A DNA stretch of 64,000 bases, taken from NCBI RefSeq assembly GCF_001039355.2, contig NW_019775913.1, positions 516,020-580,019 of the forward strand, read 5' to 3'. Each line of letters begins with the position of its first letter. The stretch's first letter is position 1. Origin of the DNA: Lingula anatina (lineage: Eukaryota; Brachiopoda; Lingulata; Lingulida; Lingulidae). A model generated the notes under the pieces. That model saw only the letters and a program-made list of their open reading frames with translations, did not search any database and was not told the DNA's origin. Below, piece after piece: positions 1-12,486 of this stretch. A program made the translations under genes and the position numbers.

Positions 1-739
1 ATCCGCCCAAGATATAAAAGATTAGGGAGGGCCTGGTATAGGATATCATACGTAGACGTCATTAGCGATTATCATCGGACGTAGCAAAAGGTGTGGAGAG
101 GTGTGTGGCTTTGTATCCAGTAACTAGCAGTCGTGCGTTACCTGCCTTGTGTCGCTCCGTTTTAAGACGGTGGTCTTTATCTTCGGACTTGTCTAACTGA
201 CCGGAAAACTTCCACGCACCTCTCCAACCATAAATATGATGACACTAGTGTCTCAAACAGTGGCCGAGTACCAGACATGCGGTTATTTTGTCTGTTATTT
301 TTATATTCCACTTTGACTACTACATGTACCTAGTGGTTAGACGTACTTACCGAAAAACACCATACCCAGCGTGTGTATGCTAGTTTAACAACAAGATAAT
401 GGCCATTTAACGCGTGTTCTCTGTGGGCTGGGCGTGATGGTACTAGAGAAAAACTAAGTGGTTGACTGGACATTCATGTCCGTGACTGATATAAAGCTCT
501 CTCTCGTGATCAAGGTCATTTCTGTTGAAAAAAATGCAACAGGAGAACATTATATGTTATTTAGCTCGAACACAAGACTGTATCCGCCGATACAAGAAGT
601 AACGGGGGGTGGGGGGGATACTCAAAAGTGAAAATGTATGAAATAAAGTGCCTTACAGTATTCAACATCATCAAAAATGTCCATCAGTTTTTAATAAAGA
701 AAATGTCTAAAGATCGTTATTTGAACCCAACAAAACATT

Positions 740-815
740 GTGAAACCTACACGTTAACCCGGGCGAAGGCCTTCATCAGACGAAGTAGATGTTACTAATT
801 GAACGCTAGGTTTAA
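740..815 (-). ncRNA. Degenerate hammerhead-ribozyme-like motif, copy 1
   Basis: The minus strand has CTGATGA (779-773) followed by a short GC hairpin (AGGCCTTCGCCC). This is like the core and stem II of hammerhead ribozymes carried by Penelope-like and related retroelements. The GAAAC box expected next is replaced by GGGTTAACG, so self-cleavage is unlikely. The same segment recurs at 5850-5918. Confidence 0.35.
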
Positions 816-3356
816 TTATATTCATAATGGGATTAAACCGTCGCATGGGAAATAATCGCCAATGGACAAGAGGGGAAAAAAGGACACCTATGAAATATTG
901 ATAGACAGATCTGGGAAAGTCTGACAATATATATACCGGTAGAAGATACTAGCTCTGGCTCTGCTGTAAACGGGCTTTTTTCATACAGTTGTTCTGAATG
1001 TTATGCAATTTAAATAATGTATGCAGCAGCTCAATTTACAGCTGAATTATAAACCGCTGAAACTGCATACGATGAACAACTTAACTCTCTCGGAAGTTAA
1101 CTAGAAGTGCCTGCGCGTGTGTGCGCGTACGCGTGCGCATGTTTGATGTTTTGATCAATCAGATGAGAGATTACCAAAGATGTAGTGCACAGCTTTGAAA
1201 ATGACAGTAGGATAAACAAAATCTAACGGGAAGAACTGAATTTCAGACGTAATATTAAAAAACGATCGTTTAAGTTGACGATTTATTCTCACGCATCGAA
1301 GCCAATTAATGGCGCGTGATCTTTCATAAACAATGCCGGATTAATAGCCTTGGCACACTCACATTTTTCATAACGCAGCACGGGTAGAAAAAAACTTAGA
1401 TTTTAAGAAACAGATGTGAATGCCCTACAAGGAATCTCGGCGGCTAAGGGGATTCCGTCAAATAAATTTGCACAGAAACGAAAAGGGAGGCCTAAATTTC
1501 ATGTTAATCCTAAGAGTGGAATGTTGATGTTTTTAATTTGAAAAGCGGAGCCTCTGACTTAGGAGTCCAGATAGCTGTACCCAAACCCATCCCAGTGTCC
1601 AAGCACAGACGTTTTCCCTCACTGCTTTTATTATCAACACCGGGCTAGTGAGTTTAAATTGACATATTTGCAAGTGATGGACAACTTGAATACTGAAATA
1701 CTAACGCCATGCACTGACATGCAGGGGACTTCTGAGAAAAACATACACAATACCTAAATCATTTCCCTGTCATGAGAGACTACCAGATGTTCATGTCCAC
1801 AGTAATAACCCCGGGGTAAATAACGTACTTACCTCAGTCTTCACTACAGCGGAGAGTAAATCAGTGGTGTAATATACAAGGAATCCCCGTCATAACAACC
1901 CACGGAGTCATTTAGGGTGCTAGAAAGCTTCCACACACTGTCCCTGGGCAATGTATAGCCTTGGAGCGAAGCTGTTATAGAGTGCCTAACTATGAGATAT
2001 CCGGAGCGTTAGGGTCAGTTGGCCGTTTCCCGTTGGTCACTCACTCAGTGAATCATGTGCTGTGCTCGGTTATATAGGTCAACGTGGCACGGTCATTGCC
2101 TCAATAGCACCGCACTGGACACCGTAAATAACCACAGGTTAACCCTTCGCCGTATCTTATCAACCCCTTAAAGTTATGTCATCGGCGTCTCAGCAAACGG
2201 TGACACTTTCACAGGGCAGCGACCGGTCAGGATTAACTCTCAGTATTGAGCTGAACGCGGCGTCGAGTGACCGAGGCGTTTTAACGTAGCGGTATGTTTA
2301 ATGGATTAAGTAGCGTTCCGCGCGGGACGCTCTCAGCACAGTGAGGCACACACAAACTGTACTAACAATACTCTACGCGCCAGCAGCTGGCCGGGGCTAG
2401 GTCGATGACGTAATATGTGCGTGTTTACGTACCGTTTACCTGTGGACACAGACATACATTTGTATGTATTGAGATGTGCACAGCTGAATGTTGGGGTATT
2501 TTAACAAAATGAAACAGCGGGTGGTAAATCAATCCCCGGGGATAGCTTTTAGACCCAGGGGATTTAGGCAAGGGGAATGCATATCGCCTTTTTCGTATGT
2601 CCCCAGTTCCCGATGTTTAACTGAAGTCGGCAAAATAGACAAAAGTACAGCTGTTACCATTACTCGTAAATAATTTTATCACCTCACTCAGATTATAATT
2701 TCTTTGTTTCGTCAATAGCATACATCATAAACGTCTGTCATAAAACATTGTTGAACAAAGATTCTGATATAGATACTGACTAGGAACATTTTGCAAACTT
2801 AATTCGTCACAACAAAATATGAAATGGTAAATAATTTGCCGTAGTAAACCATCCAGTCTACAAAGGATCTTTAAGTAAACCAGTATAAACAATTAGTTGT
2901 GTGTGGACCCATACCTAACCCCGGTTCTAGGTAATGCTCAATTCACAAGAACTGATATATTTTGGTTTCAACAGTTGCTGCACATTTTCTATGGTTTGAT
3001 CTGAATCAGGGTCACTGCAAGTGAAACTGAGTAAAATAAATACGGTGTGTTTTTAAACAACTGACTTAACTTAACATAAACTATTTATTTGCAATGGGAT
3101 TAACCCTTTTCTCCGTTCACGTGGATTATATCACATAGTCGCCGAGTCATGTAAGGCGTTACTAGAAGTTGTAAGATCGCTGTACCAAAGTCGAACATTT
3201 CCTGATTCGACGTGTTTTTCCTGAATTACATGTGTTGACTTGATCGAAACACGACGTGTGTCTCGCTGTATTAGGATAGTGCTGCGACGCATGGGGATTT
3301 TACGAGAGATAAAACTTATCAGTGCGTGCTTTGAATGTCTATCACTAGCTACTCTG

Positions 3357-3487
3357 GGCTCCGTATCTCGAAAGGTTCGCTATGTTGCGCACGAGTGTCT
3401 CGATTCCATAACCGATTCTATTTCGAGATACGGGGCCATGGAATCGAGACACTTGCGCACGTAGCGAACCTTTCGAGATACGGAGCC
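3357..3487. repeat. 131-bp near-perfect hairpin
   Basis: Arms at 3357-3409 and 3438-3487 are almost exact inverse copies (GGCTCCGTATCTCGAAAGGT outward, TTTCGAGATACGGAGCC returning). Only a few mismatches occur over about 50 bp. The 28-base loop contains an extra copy of the arm end (TTTCGAGATACGGGGCC). It looks like a recently inserted foldback MITE. Confidence 0.9.
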
Positions 3488-5849
3488 CTGGATGGAAATT
3501 CGCCTTTCCCTTCGCCGGAAAAATGTTTTTTCTTTGCGCTACAACTGTATTACATAAAACCCTTGTTCACTGTGCTCCCGCCTCGGATATAAAACACACT
3601 ATTGAGCAGAGGGCACGCCTAGATTATTAGCGTAAGATTTTTTTACTCAGTCTACGGAAGGCATCCAATTAATTGGAACCTTCCATGAAATAAAACTTCA
3701 ACTTACATTTCCTCTTTTCTTCTACAAGGATTTCCCGAGGTAAGGTGTTGCATAGTAAAATTTTGTCTCATTTTCTTAGCTGGATACTAATACATATAAT
3801 CAGTTACAAGTCACTCCACAGTAGAAATACCCTCACTAATATCCTCCGCCATTTGGATTTTTCGACTTTTCACATCCCATTAAAACGGAAAGATATAGGC
3901 AATTAAAGCTCATATCAATTCTTTAAAAATTACTAGGTCTTTAAGGTCACTGGTAGAGTTAAAGGTGTGTCTTTCAGTACACCAGGACAACCATCAGTGG
4001 AAGTTTTTGGACGGCCTACGTCTTCAAATCAAAAGCCGTAAACAGTATATAGGAGGTATTATCTGTGGGTGTGTGGAAAAGAGGTTTTGATATCAAAGTA
4101 TTGTATTTTTTAAAGGAAATGCGTGTGCGTTTGACATGAAATATGGAAATAAAGACCCTGTAACCCTTGTTAATTCAGAATTATAATCGATAGAAAAGCT
4201 ATCGAAACCACGACCTGACGGGGTTTCGTTCTTAACTTCACTTCATCATTGAAGTTTCGCGTGATCAGACTTTGCTTAATGATGTTCCTCAAAGGACGTA
4301 AAACAAGCCAATCTCAGCAAACACGTGCCAACACTTTAATGACATATTCGCTCAAGTGCACAAGCAGTCTAAAAATACGTACAACCGCACACCCGTTCAT
4401 AGGTGAACACAAGCGCGAGCACACGTTAAGGTATGCGTAACTTGTACATGACTAACGCGCGCAAGCAACCCTTTGTATGATCCTACGAACCAAAAAATGT
4501 CATCGAACATATTTAAACATGCAGGCTTCAGCAGCTTAGGTAGTGCGCACAATACACACGAATATATCTACGTGGAAATCACGGCCAAAAGACGGTCAAA
4601 ACAGTCGTTTATATTAGATAGGACTACTAACACCTTCGACTCTCGTGAATTATTGTGATATACATTGACAAAGATGCTTTACGACGCAACTTGTCGTTGC
4701 CTTGTATACTATTATAGTCAACAGCGCTGGTACGCATGAACTAATGCAGACAGATACGCTAAAAGGGATCAACCAAAATCTTTTTACCAATTTCAGCGCT
4801 AATATACGAGCAAACATTACCATTTCAAAGTATTTCCTCTGAGATTTTATTCTAAGCAACTGAGAAAAAAGCTCACCTTTCAATCCAAACCGCCTTTTCA
4901 GAAATTCTCTCTTGCACGCTGAGATCCGATCAGAGGCCCAATCGCTCAGTGTGTTTGATACGGGGCAACCGCCGCTGAACGACGCTTTATTAGAAAATCT
5001 GATTGAACTTCACGGGTATAATGTGCAAGATGCAGTAATCTGCGCTCACGCCGAGAGAGCTTATTCTTTTATTTATCGACGCTAGTGGTAATTTATACAC
5101 TGAACCCGACAGTCAAATTAAATAAGATAGAGCGCTGGATATGAATACACAAGAAAAGACGAGAAAAAGTGAAGCGACGCCGGGTGTCAGATAGTCTACG
5201 TGTTCGTGTGGTAACTCTACCCAATGTTATATTAGGGAGTCTTAGTAAACAACATTCCGACATGGTTGCCAGAGAAGAGCTTTCTGTAATTAAATTTCAG
5301 TAAACATTTCATATTTTCCTTTTCTTTTATCTGAATATTGAAGCAACTGCTGCCTCGCCAGCCGTGTGTGTTATGAGGTAATGTGGTATATTAGGTTTCT
5401 CCCGGGGCAACACGCACGTGCGCCCACACACCCTAACTCACCCCCTTGGGAAACCAATCACCCTGAAGCCACACTGAGGGGAAATAAGGCCCAAACCTTT
5501 ACCATCAAGGCAGTGGGAGATCTCCCTAAACCGTCCTCTGCGTAACACCTCCCATATATGTTCAGTTGCGGCTATTGATCGGTTTGCACGCCGGGTAGAA
5601 ACACCACTACTACTTTCAGCTGGTAAAAACGCGTGTATATTTGTTATTCGGTCGTCTGGGAGGGCGAGGTTCTAACCATAACAATTCTAACGAGACGCGG
5701 CTTACCCAAATAACGATTGCGTAGGGCTGGGTACAGTGTAGGAGGGGTTTGGGTCTAGCCTCTACCTAGGCCAGAGAGATGTTTCACTACATATTCACAT
5801 AAATGAAAATTATCAAACGCAAGCCGAAATACTTTCATACCGTTAGCTT

Positions 5850-5918
5850 ACGACCAACATGGGCGAAGGCCTTCATCAGACTGATGTGAGAAGATGTTGA
5901 CACTCACTGACCGCTAGG
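5850..5918 (-). ncRNA. Degenerate hammerhead-ribozyme-like motif, copy 2
   Basis: CTGATGA (5879-5873, minus strand) and the same AGGCCTTCGCCC hairpin as copy 1, followed by ATGTTGG in place of GAAAC. Both copies are also followed, on the plus strand, by a shared CGCTAGGT motif about 35 bp on. This supports descent from one retroelement family. Confidence 0.35.
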
Positions 5919-8900
5919 TGGTACAGCGGCCAGGATCCTCTTATAAATTAAATTATTTATTTACTAGCTGTGCACAGTTCTGTCCAGCGAATAATTTTTT
6001 CACCACAACTGAGTCATGACAGAGCCTGTGGTAAAGAGTAGACTGGATTGGCTTTTTGTGATTAGACATAGACATAGTAATCACGCTATGTGCAAAGAGA
6101 GCAGGTGCTTAGTTAACCGTCCCAGTTTGTCTGGAAATACGACCAAATATGCCTTATTATTTTTTTTCTAGACGTAGAGATTTATAAGAATCTGGGAGAC
6201 AGGGATAGTTATGTAAACTGAAAACAGCTATCTCTTCTTTTCTGAGACAGCACAACGGCAAAATATATTCACTTGATTAAAACACGCAAAATTATTGAAT
6301 ATTCGGAAGGAATACCAACGCTGCTATTGCTACAAGATTAAACTTTTTAAGAAACACACACTTTGACCATTTATTCTTCCTTCGGATACGCAGTGAGCCT
6401 TCGATCTTCAAATTTGTCGATCATAATTTCAATTGCAATCGCACACATCTGTGACAGAGACAAATGTGCACGTGACCTTTCGTTCTGCCGAGGTGTGTCC
6501 CCAGGGTATTGACCTCGAACCACCTATAGTACATTATACTTCAGGGCTTGTTCCACCTCCGTGACTTAAACATTGATTAATACTTGTAGTCCTTGCTGTA
6601 GCCAGGTATATCAATATTCTTGTGGGAATGGCGCAGTAAAATTAAGAAAAATGAATTTATGTCCAGTTTTCGAACTGTTCCACCCTGCAAAGACGCAGGG
6701 GTTGAGGTATCACCTGCTAATTTCAAATATATTCAAATTGATATTAAATATCTGAAGAGGGAAGGAATTACCTGTTTTATGGGGGATTACTTGATGTAAC
6801 ACTTTGTGCATACCATTCGTGAAATTCTATTATCTCAGCCCGCTGACTAATGCGCAATACATTGGCATCTTATCCTTGATATAAAAACGATGCTTTGCTT
6901 AAAACAAACAAGGTTTTCCCTCTAGAAGACGAGGTGAAAGGGACAGAGTAAGGCATTGTTGGTAAAGATAGACTATGGCCGAACCTCTTCAACAATTTGA
7001 AATGTCTCTGCACCCAATCTTCGCCGCGACTGACGGTTTTGACCACAAACTACTCATTAAAATACCATTACAGTTATCTTCACCTTTATGAAAAACCCCT
7101 TCTAGACTCTGAGGCTGCCCAAGTCCCAAAGCATGAATAATATTCAACCTGGTGGGAGATCTCAGTATTTGTGTATGGTCTAGTAGAGTTCATTCTTAGT
7201 GTTTCTGAAACCAAGATCTTTTTTCGTCTGTTACGGGATATGTTTTGCTTTGTGTAATGACTTTTGAACTGACATTTCCCATGGTCAAATACGTCTCCCT
7301 GGATGTACAGGGCTGTGATTTAACATGCAAAACTGTGGGTCGAACACGAGTTAACATTCTGGTTGATCCCTAGCCCGGGTTAACCATTTTCGCAGCACGT
7401 GCGAGTAAATTTACAAAGCACACCAACGGAAAATTGTTTCAAATTCGAATTTAACGAAACTGATTTACTCTGTTTATTTTAACAATGAGATAATGACGTC
7501 ACTTTAGGTAACAACCGCCTTAGATTTTTGGCGATTAGGTTTTGCTTTTGATGTTAGATTAGTAAATGTGAAGTTAATCGTTGTTTTTTTCCTGAAATAG
7601 CCCCTGTGTGTGACCGACTCCCATTGCCGGTTAAGTAACTGATCACGAGGGTCATTTAAAAAAAAAACGCATATACGACATTTTCCTATTGCCAACAAAT
7701 ATGTAAAAATACATTTTAAAGGCATTTATTTGCTAAATGCTCCATTTCGTCACTGATCAACTTTCTTACTTGCCATTCACTAAATGAATAATATTGGTGT
7801 CACAACAAATAAATAAAAGGGTGAATAAATGAAAAATATACAATCAAACTATGGATGGGTGTTTTTAATTTGATTTATGAAGAATTTCAAAGTTTCCAAT
7901 CCAGCGGGGACCGGTGTGTGTGGTGAACGTAGATGGGAGGAATTAAATCAATTAAGACGCCTGAAAGGTTGAGAGACTAAGCGAGCTGAAATAAGATATA
8001 AACAAAAGAATTAAACCGATAAAATAGAAAAAAGAAAAATCGATGACATTTAAATCTAACAGGGAGGTTTTGATCAAATGGGAGGCATCGGGTATGTGGC
8101 GGTCGTTATTTTTCAATATTAAGATTACCCCTCGCAGCCGCGTTTGTATACAGCACTAACATAACGGACGCAATAAGAGCCAAAAAGTCGTATAATGGGA
8201 CGACCACGAAGATGGGTGTTAATAAAATGAAACATTAACCGCGATCGATCTCTACCGCCCAATGTGCGTTCAGAGTCTCTCAGGTGTACTTGCTATTGCC
8301 CGTTCATCACACAATCTAGGAAATAAAGTTTAAGAGCGCCTCCCTTTATGTCATGGAGGTGAACATTAAACGCTGCGTTGTTTATATTCGTACAACACTT
8401 TATTTTTCCTTTAATTTCCATTGCATGCTATTGCGCTACGATCCTAACCTGAACAATGCCCATGTGTGAGGCAAAATTCGATTTATGAATATCGACGGCG
8501 ACGTAATATGATTGAAAATATAACAGCTTCACCAAGCAGAATTTTTAGAAGTCAAATAATTGATAACTGTTGTCGTAATGCGCTTATTTTTTCTCGAGCG
8601 CTTTTTTTACAAAATTGTTTCAACTAGACCATAAATCGAATAAACGGAAACCGCGTGCGCGCACTGTTTCTTTTATTCGGTTTATTTGAAGCTCTTTGGG
8701 ATTGGATCAAAAGGTTGCGTCACCTAGGGTATATAAATATTGTGGCGGTGCTTCAGACGGCGCAAAGGCACGGTCGCAAAAATAATACCACGGGTTTACG
8801 ACAATTTGATGCATATTTTTATGTCTTTACAAGAATGTCAGATAAACTTACACAGCCTTAGTAAATTCACAACCTACCTTCAATTTCCTCGCCCACTCCA

Positions 8901-9940
8901 GATTCACGTAGGAACTAATTATTTCTAGCGTAAATGCGATTGAGTTAAAAGACGGCAATTGCTTCCTTGCGCTCTGCCGAGGAGAAAATTTTCTATCAAA
9001 GTAAATATACGAACCGAGATACACTTTATAGGAATGGAAACGTAACACAAACAACACCAGAATTTTGCTTTTTGTTAACAAATCAAAACAATAAAATTCT
9101 GAAAATGATAACAGAATGACCTGGTTTGACTTGACTCGGTACAAACCTTAAACGATTACATTCCATAAACGATCTGCAGCAGACAGTCGCATTGTAAAAA
9201 AGTCTTTCTCCTTCGTGTTAAAGATGTATAACTAAACAGTTGCAGGATTGACATGAAGAGTTTGCGTGAATTACAGTAAATAACACAAGAATCCTAACTT
9301 CCCCCCGTGAGCTGAACTGGCAACGTGCTATAGCCAAAACTTGTCCCCTTAATCACGGCCAACCCGCGTGTATCGTGTACACGCGATTCCAAACACTTGG
9401 TTCATGTTACAAGGCAGGACTGCAAGGATTCACACATGATCCGCGGGGAGGGTGCATTGATACATTTAATGAAGACAAGATTCGCGACATGGACGCTGTA
9501 ATGAGATTAACTCGGTGGAGATGCACGAGAAAATGCCACAAGGATACCAAACCAATAAGAGAAAAGACAATAATTATCATGTGTTGCAAATAATAATGTT
9601 TTTCTCGGCAGATTGATGAAAAACAGATGCTTAATTCTACCAAGATATCTCTGGAACGAATAAATCTCCAAAAAAATTGGCTACAATAACAATTTCATAT
9701 AGGCTGAATGAGTAATGCGATTTACTCCCAGAGATGCTTTGGATTTCGAAATCTTGCTGCACGGAAAAACGCTGTACTGTGTGGGGCAAACGAATCTCGC
9801 CTCAGCCAAGGAGGTATTTTAACCTGTGCTTTTCCCACCACAGACGTAACAGTCATCATCTACCTGGGGGTTTCCTGAGTATTAAGTGAAGGCGAATTAG
9901 ACTAGTAAACTGAGCGAAAAAAATGGCCTAACCCAGGACT

Positions 9941-12160
9941 AATTGCAAAAAAATTGTAATGATGTTTTTTAGAAAGCTAAATATCCAAATTTTAACATAT
10001 TAAAAATCTAGAAAAATCTAAGTAGTGGAAAATGGTTTTTAGGGCAGTTTTCCAAGATGTCCGCCAATATATTAAGTCTCTATAGGTAAAGGGGGTCTTT
10101 ATTTTTTAGGAGTATTTTTGCTGGAATAAATGGGGTTAAGACTTTGAAATATAACCAGACTTAGAGACAAAGACCTTCTTGTTTAAAAGAAAAGCTTATT
10201 TGATAAGAATTATTCACCAAAGGTCATTGGCTTAGGGTCAAAGGTCAGGCAAAGGTCATTTGTATAGATTTTTACCTGAAATATTGCCTAAAAGTTTGCA
10301 ATAAATGTTTTTAAAGATTGGTTATTGAAACTTTTGGCGTTTATTACAATTATTACATCACTCACAACAAATCTATGAAGTTTGGCTGCAAAATATGTAT
10401 TTTTAGGAGAATTATGAGACAAATTGAGAAAAATCAGATGAATAAAAATTATGTATAAATGTATAGGGTAGGTATGAAATGTTGACTTCTCTTCATTCTG
10501 GGGACAAATATTTTTATGTAATTGTCATATAATATATAGAATACATTTGTTTTTTACTTTTTCTTGTTACAACCATCTATGTTCAGGCTCAATTCCTTTT
10601 TTTCCAATATGGCCGCCAGCAAGGGTATTCATAAGGTTTTATAAGGCTTAATTTTTTTAACATTTTTTTTCAGTAGGGACTTACTGCAGAAAAATTGTAA
10701 TTAGGTATTTTAGAAAGCTAAATATCCAAATTATAACAAATAAAAAATCTAGAAAAATTTAAGTAGTGGAAAAGGGTTTTTAAGGGAGCTTTTCCAAGAT
10801 GGCCACCAGTATATTGCGTCACTGTAAGTAAATGGTGTCTTTTAATTTAGGTGGTATTTTGCTAAGATAAATGGGGGTTAATCCTTGAAATATACACAAA
10901 GTTGTAGACAAAGAATAATTTGTTGAAAAGATAAGCTTATTTAATAGGAATTATTCACCAAAGGTCACTGGCTTGGGGTCAAAGGTCAGGCAAAGGTCAT
11001 TTGTACAGATTTTTAACATGAAATTTTGGCTTAAAGTTTGTAATAAATGTTTTTAAAGATAGGTTATTGAGACTTTTGGTTTTAATTACAATTGTTACAT
11101 CACTCACAACAAATGTATGAAGTTTGGTTGCAACTATGTATTTTTAGGAGAAATATGAGACAAATTGTGAAAAATCGGATGAATAAAAATTATGTATAAA
11201 TGTATAGGGTAGGTAATAAATGTTGTCTTCTCTTCAATCTGGGGACAAAGATTTTTATGTAAATGTCATATAATATATAGAAAACACTTGGTTTTTTTTT
11301 ACATTTTCTTCTTACACCCATCTACGTTCCAGTTCAATGCATTTTTCAATATGGCCGCCAGTAAGTGCATTCATAAGGTTTTATAAGACATAATTTTTTG
11401 AACGTTTTTTTCAGTAGGGACTTATTTTTAAAAAATGTAATGAGGTATTTCAGAAAGCTTAATATCCAAATTTAAACATAATAAAAATCTAGAAAAATAT
11501 AAGTAGTGGAAAAAGGTTTTTAAGGCAGCTTTTCCAAGATGGCTGCCATTATACTGCGTAACTGTAAGTAAATGGTGTTGTTTAATTTAGATAGTATTGT
11601 GCTTGAAATAAATGGAGGTAAAACCTCGAAATACACACATAGTTAAAGAAAAGGACCTATTCACTGAAAAAAAGCTTATTTAATAGGAATTATTCTCTAA
11701 AGGTCACTGGCTTGAGTCAAAGTTCAGGCAAAGACCATTTGTACAGATTTTCCCTAAAGTGTTGCCTAAAATTGCAAATTATGTTTTTGAAGATAAGCAA
11801 TTGAATTTGTTTGGGTGTTAAATCTCATCATTATTTCATTCACAATAACTGTGTGAGGTTTGGCTTCAAATATGGCTCTTTAGGAGAAATATGAGTCTAA
11901 GTGTGAAAAATCAGACAAATAAGAATTCCGACAGGATAGGACTTCTTTTCATTCTGGGAACAAATATTTCTTTGCTCATATCATAAATATATGATATATG
12001 AAAAACACTTGTTTTTTGTTTGTTTGTTTGTTTGTTTGTTTTTAGTATTATTTATTATACCCATCTATGGACCTGTTCAAAGTATTTTCCAATATGGCTG
12101 TCAGCAAGATCACTCATAAGGCTGTCTTCAGTAAATATTAAACTCAAGAATGTGTCTTTA
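9941..12160. repeat. Three tandem repeats of about 740 bp
   Basis: The landmark AGAAAGCTWAATATCC falls at 9971, 10712 and 11452, giving periods of 741 and 740 bp. Other landmarks recur in the same order: AAGTAGTGGAAAA, TTTTCCAAGATG, GGTCAAAGGTCAGGCAAAGG, and ATGTATAGGGTAGGTA (missing from the third unit). The third unit is the most diverged and breaks up near 12120. No coding potential is seen. Confidence 0.9.
12012..12042. repeat. (TTTG)n microsatellite
   Basis: Six to seven TTTG units inside the 9917-14703 element. Confidence 0.9.
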
Positions 12161-12254
12161 CCCCCTTTTCTTAATTATATTGATGAATAAGTAATGGAGG
12201 TAAAAAGTTGTACAGTAAACAGTGGCACCAAACACAATATAAGTCTTTTTTCTA

Positions 12255-12486
12255 AGACTTAAAGAGTGCATTCCCATAGATTTTTAGATCAATCTATCCC
12301 CTTGGGGAGTCTCACTAGATTGTTGTCAGCCTGACCGGCTTAAATGTCCTGCCTACTAAAAGCTGTTAGGGGGTAATTGACTTTTGTGCGCGCTCGGCTC
12401 TCGGAACCTGACCGCAATTTAGCCTGAACCCCTAAGGAGTTAGGTCGATCCGGATAGCTTGATCTAAATCTATGGGAACCCAGTCT
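12255..12486. mobile_element. Foldback MITE, family 1, copy 1 (nested)
   Basis: The right end GATCTAAATCTATGGGAACC followed by CAGTCT is the inverse of the left end (AGACTT, then ATTCCCATAGATTTTTAGATC). The family is shared with 17054-17222 and about 23799-24055. It lies within the larger element at 9917-14703, so it probably inserted later. Confidence 0.7.

Larger units (their letters stand above)
1..9916. other. Gene-free region with small repeats
   Basis: No reading frame here exceeds about 100 codons and none resembles a known family. It holds the two hammerhead-like motifs, the hairpin at 3357-3487, an alternating purine-pyrimidine stretch at about 1110-1142 (GCGCGTGTGTGCGCGTACGC) and a G run near 605. 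Nothing else is recognised. Confidence 0.6.

Noticed and set aside
1110-1142. Alternating purine-pyrimidine tract as a functional Z-DNA element
   Set aside because: It could adopt Z-form, but there is no gene or promoter nearby to give it a role.
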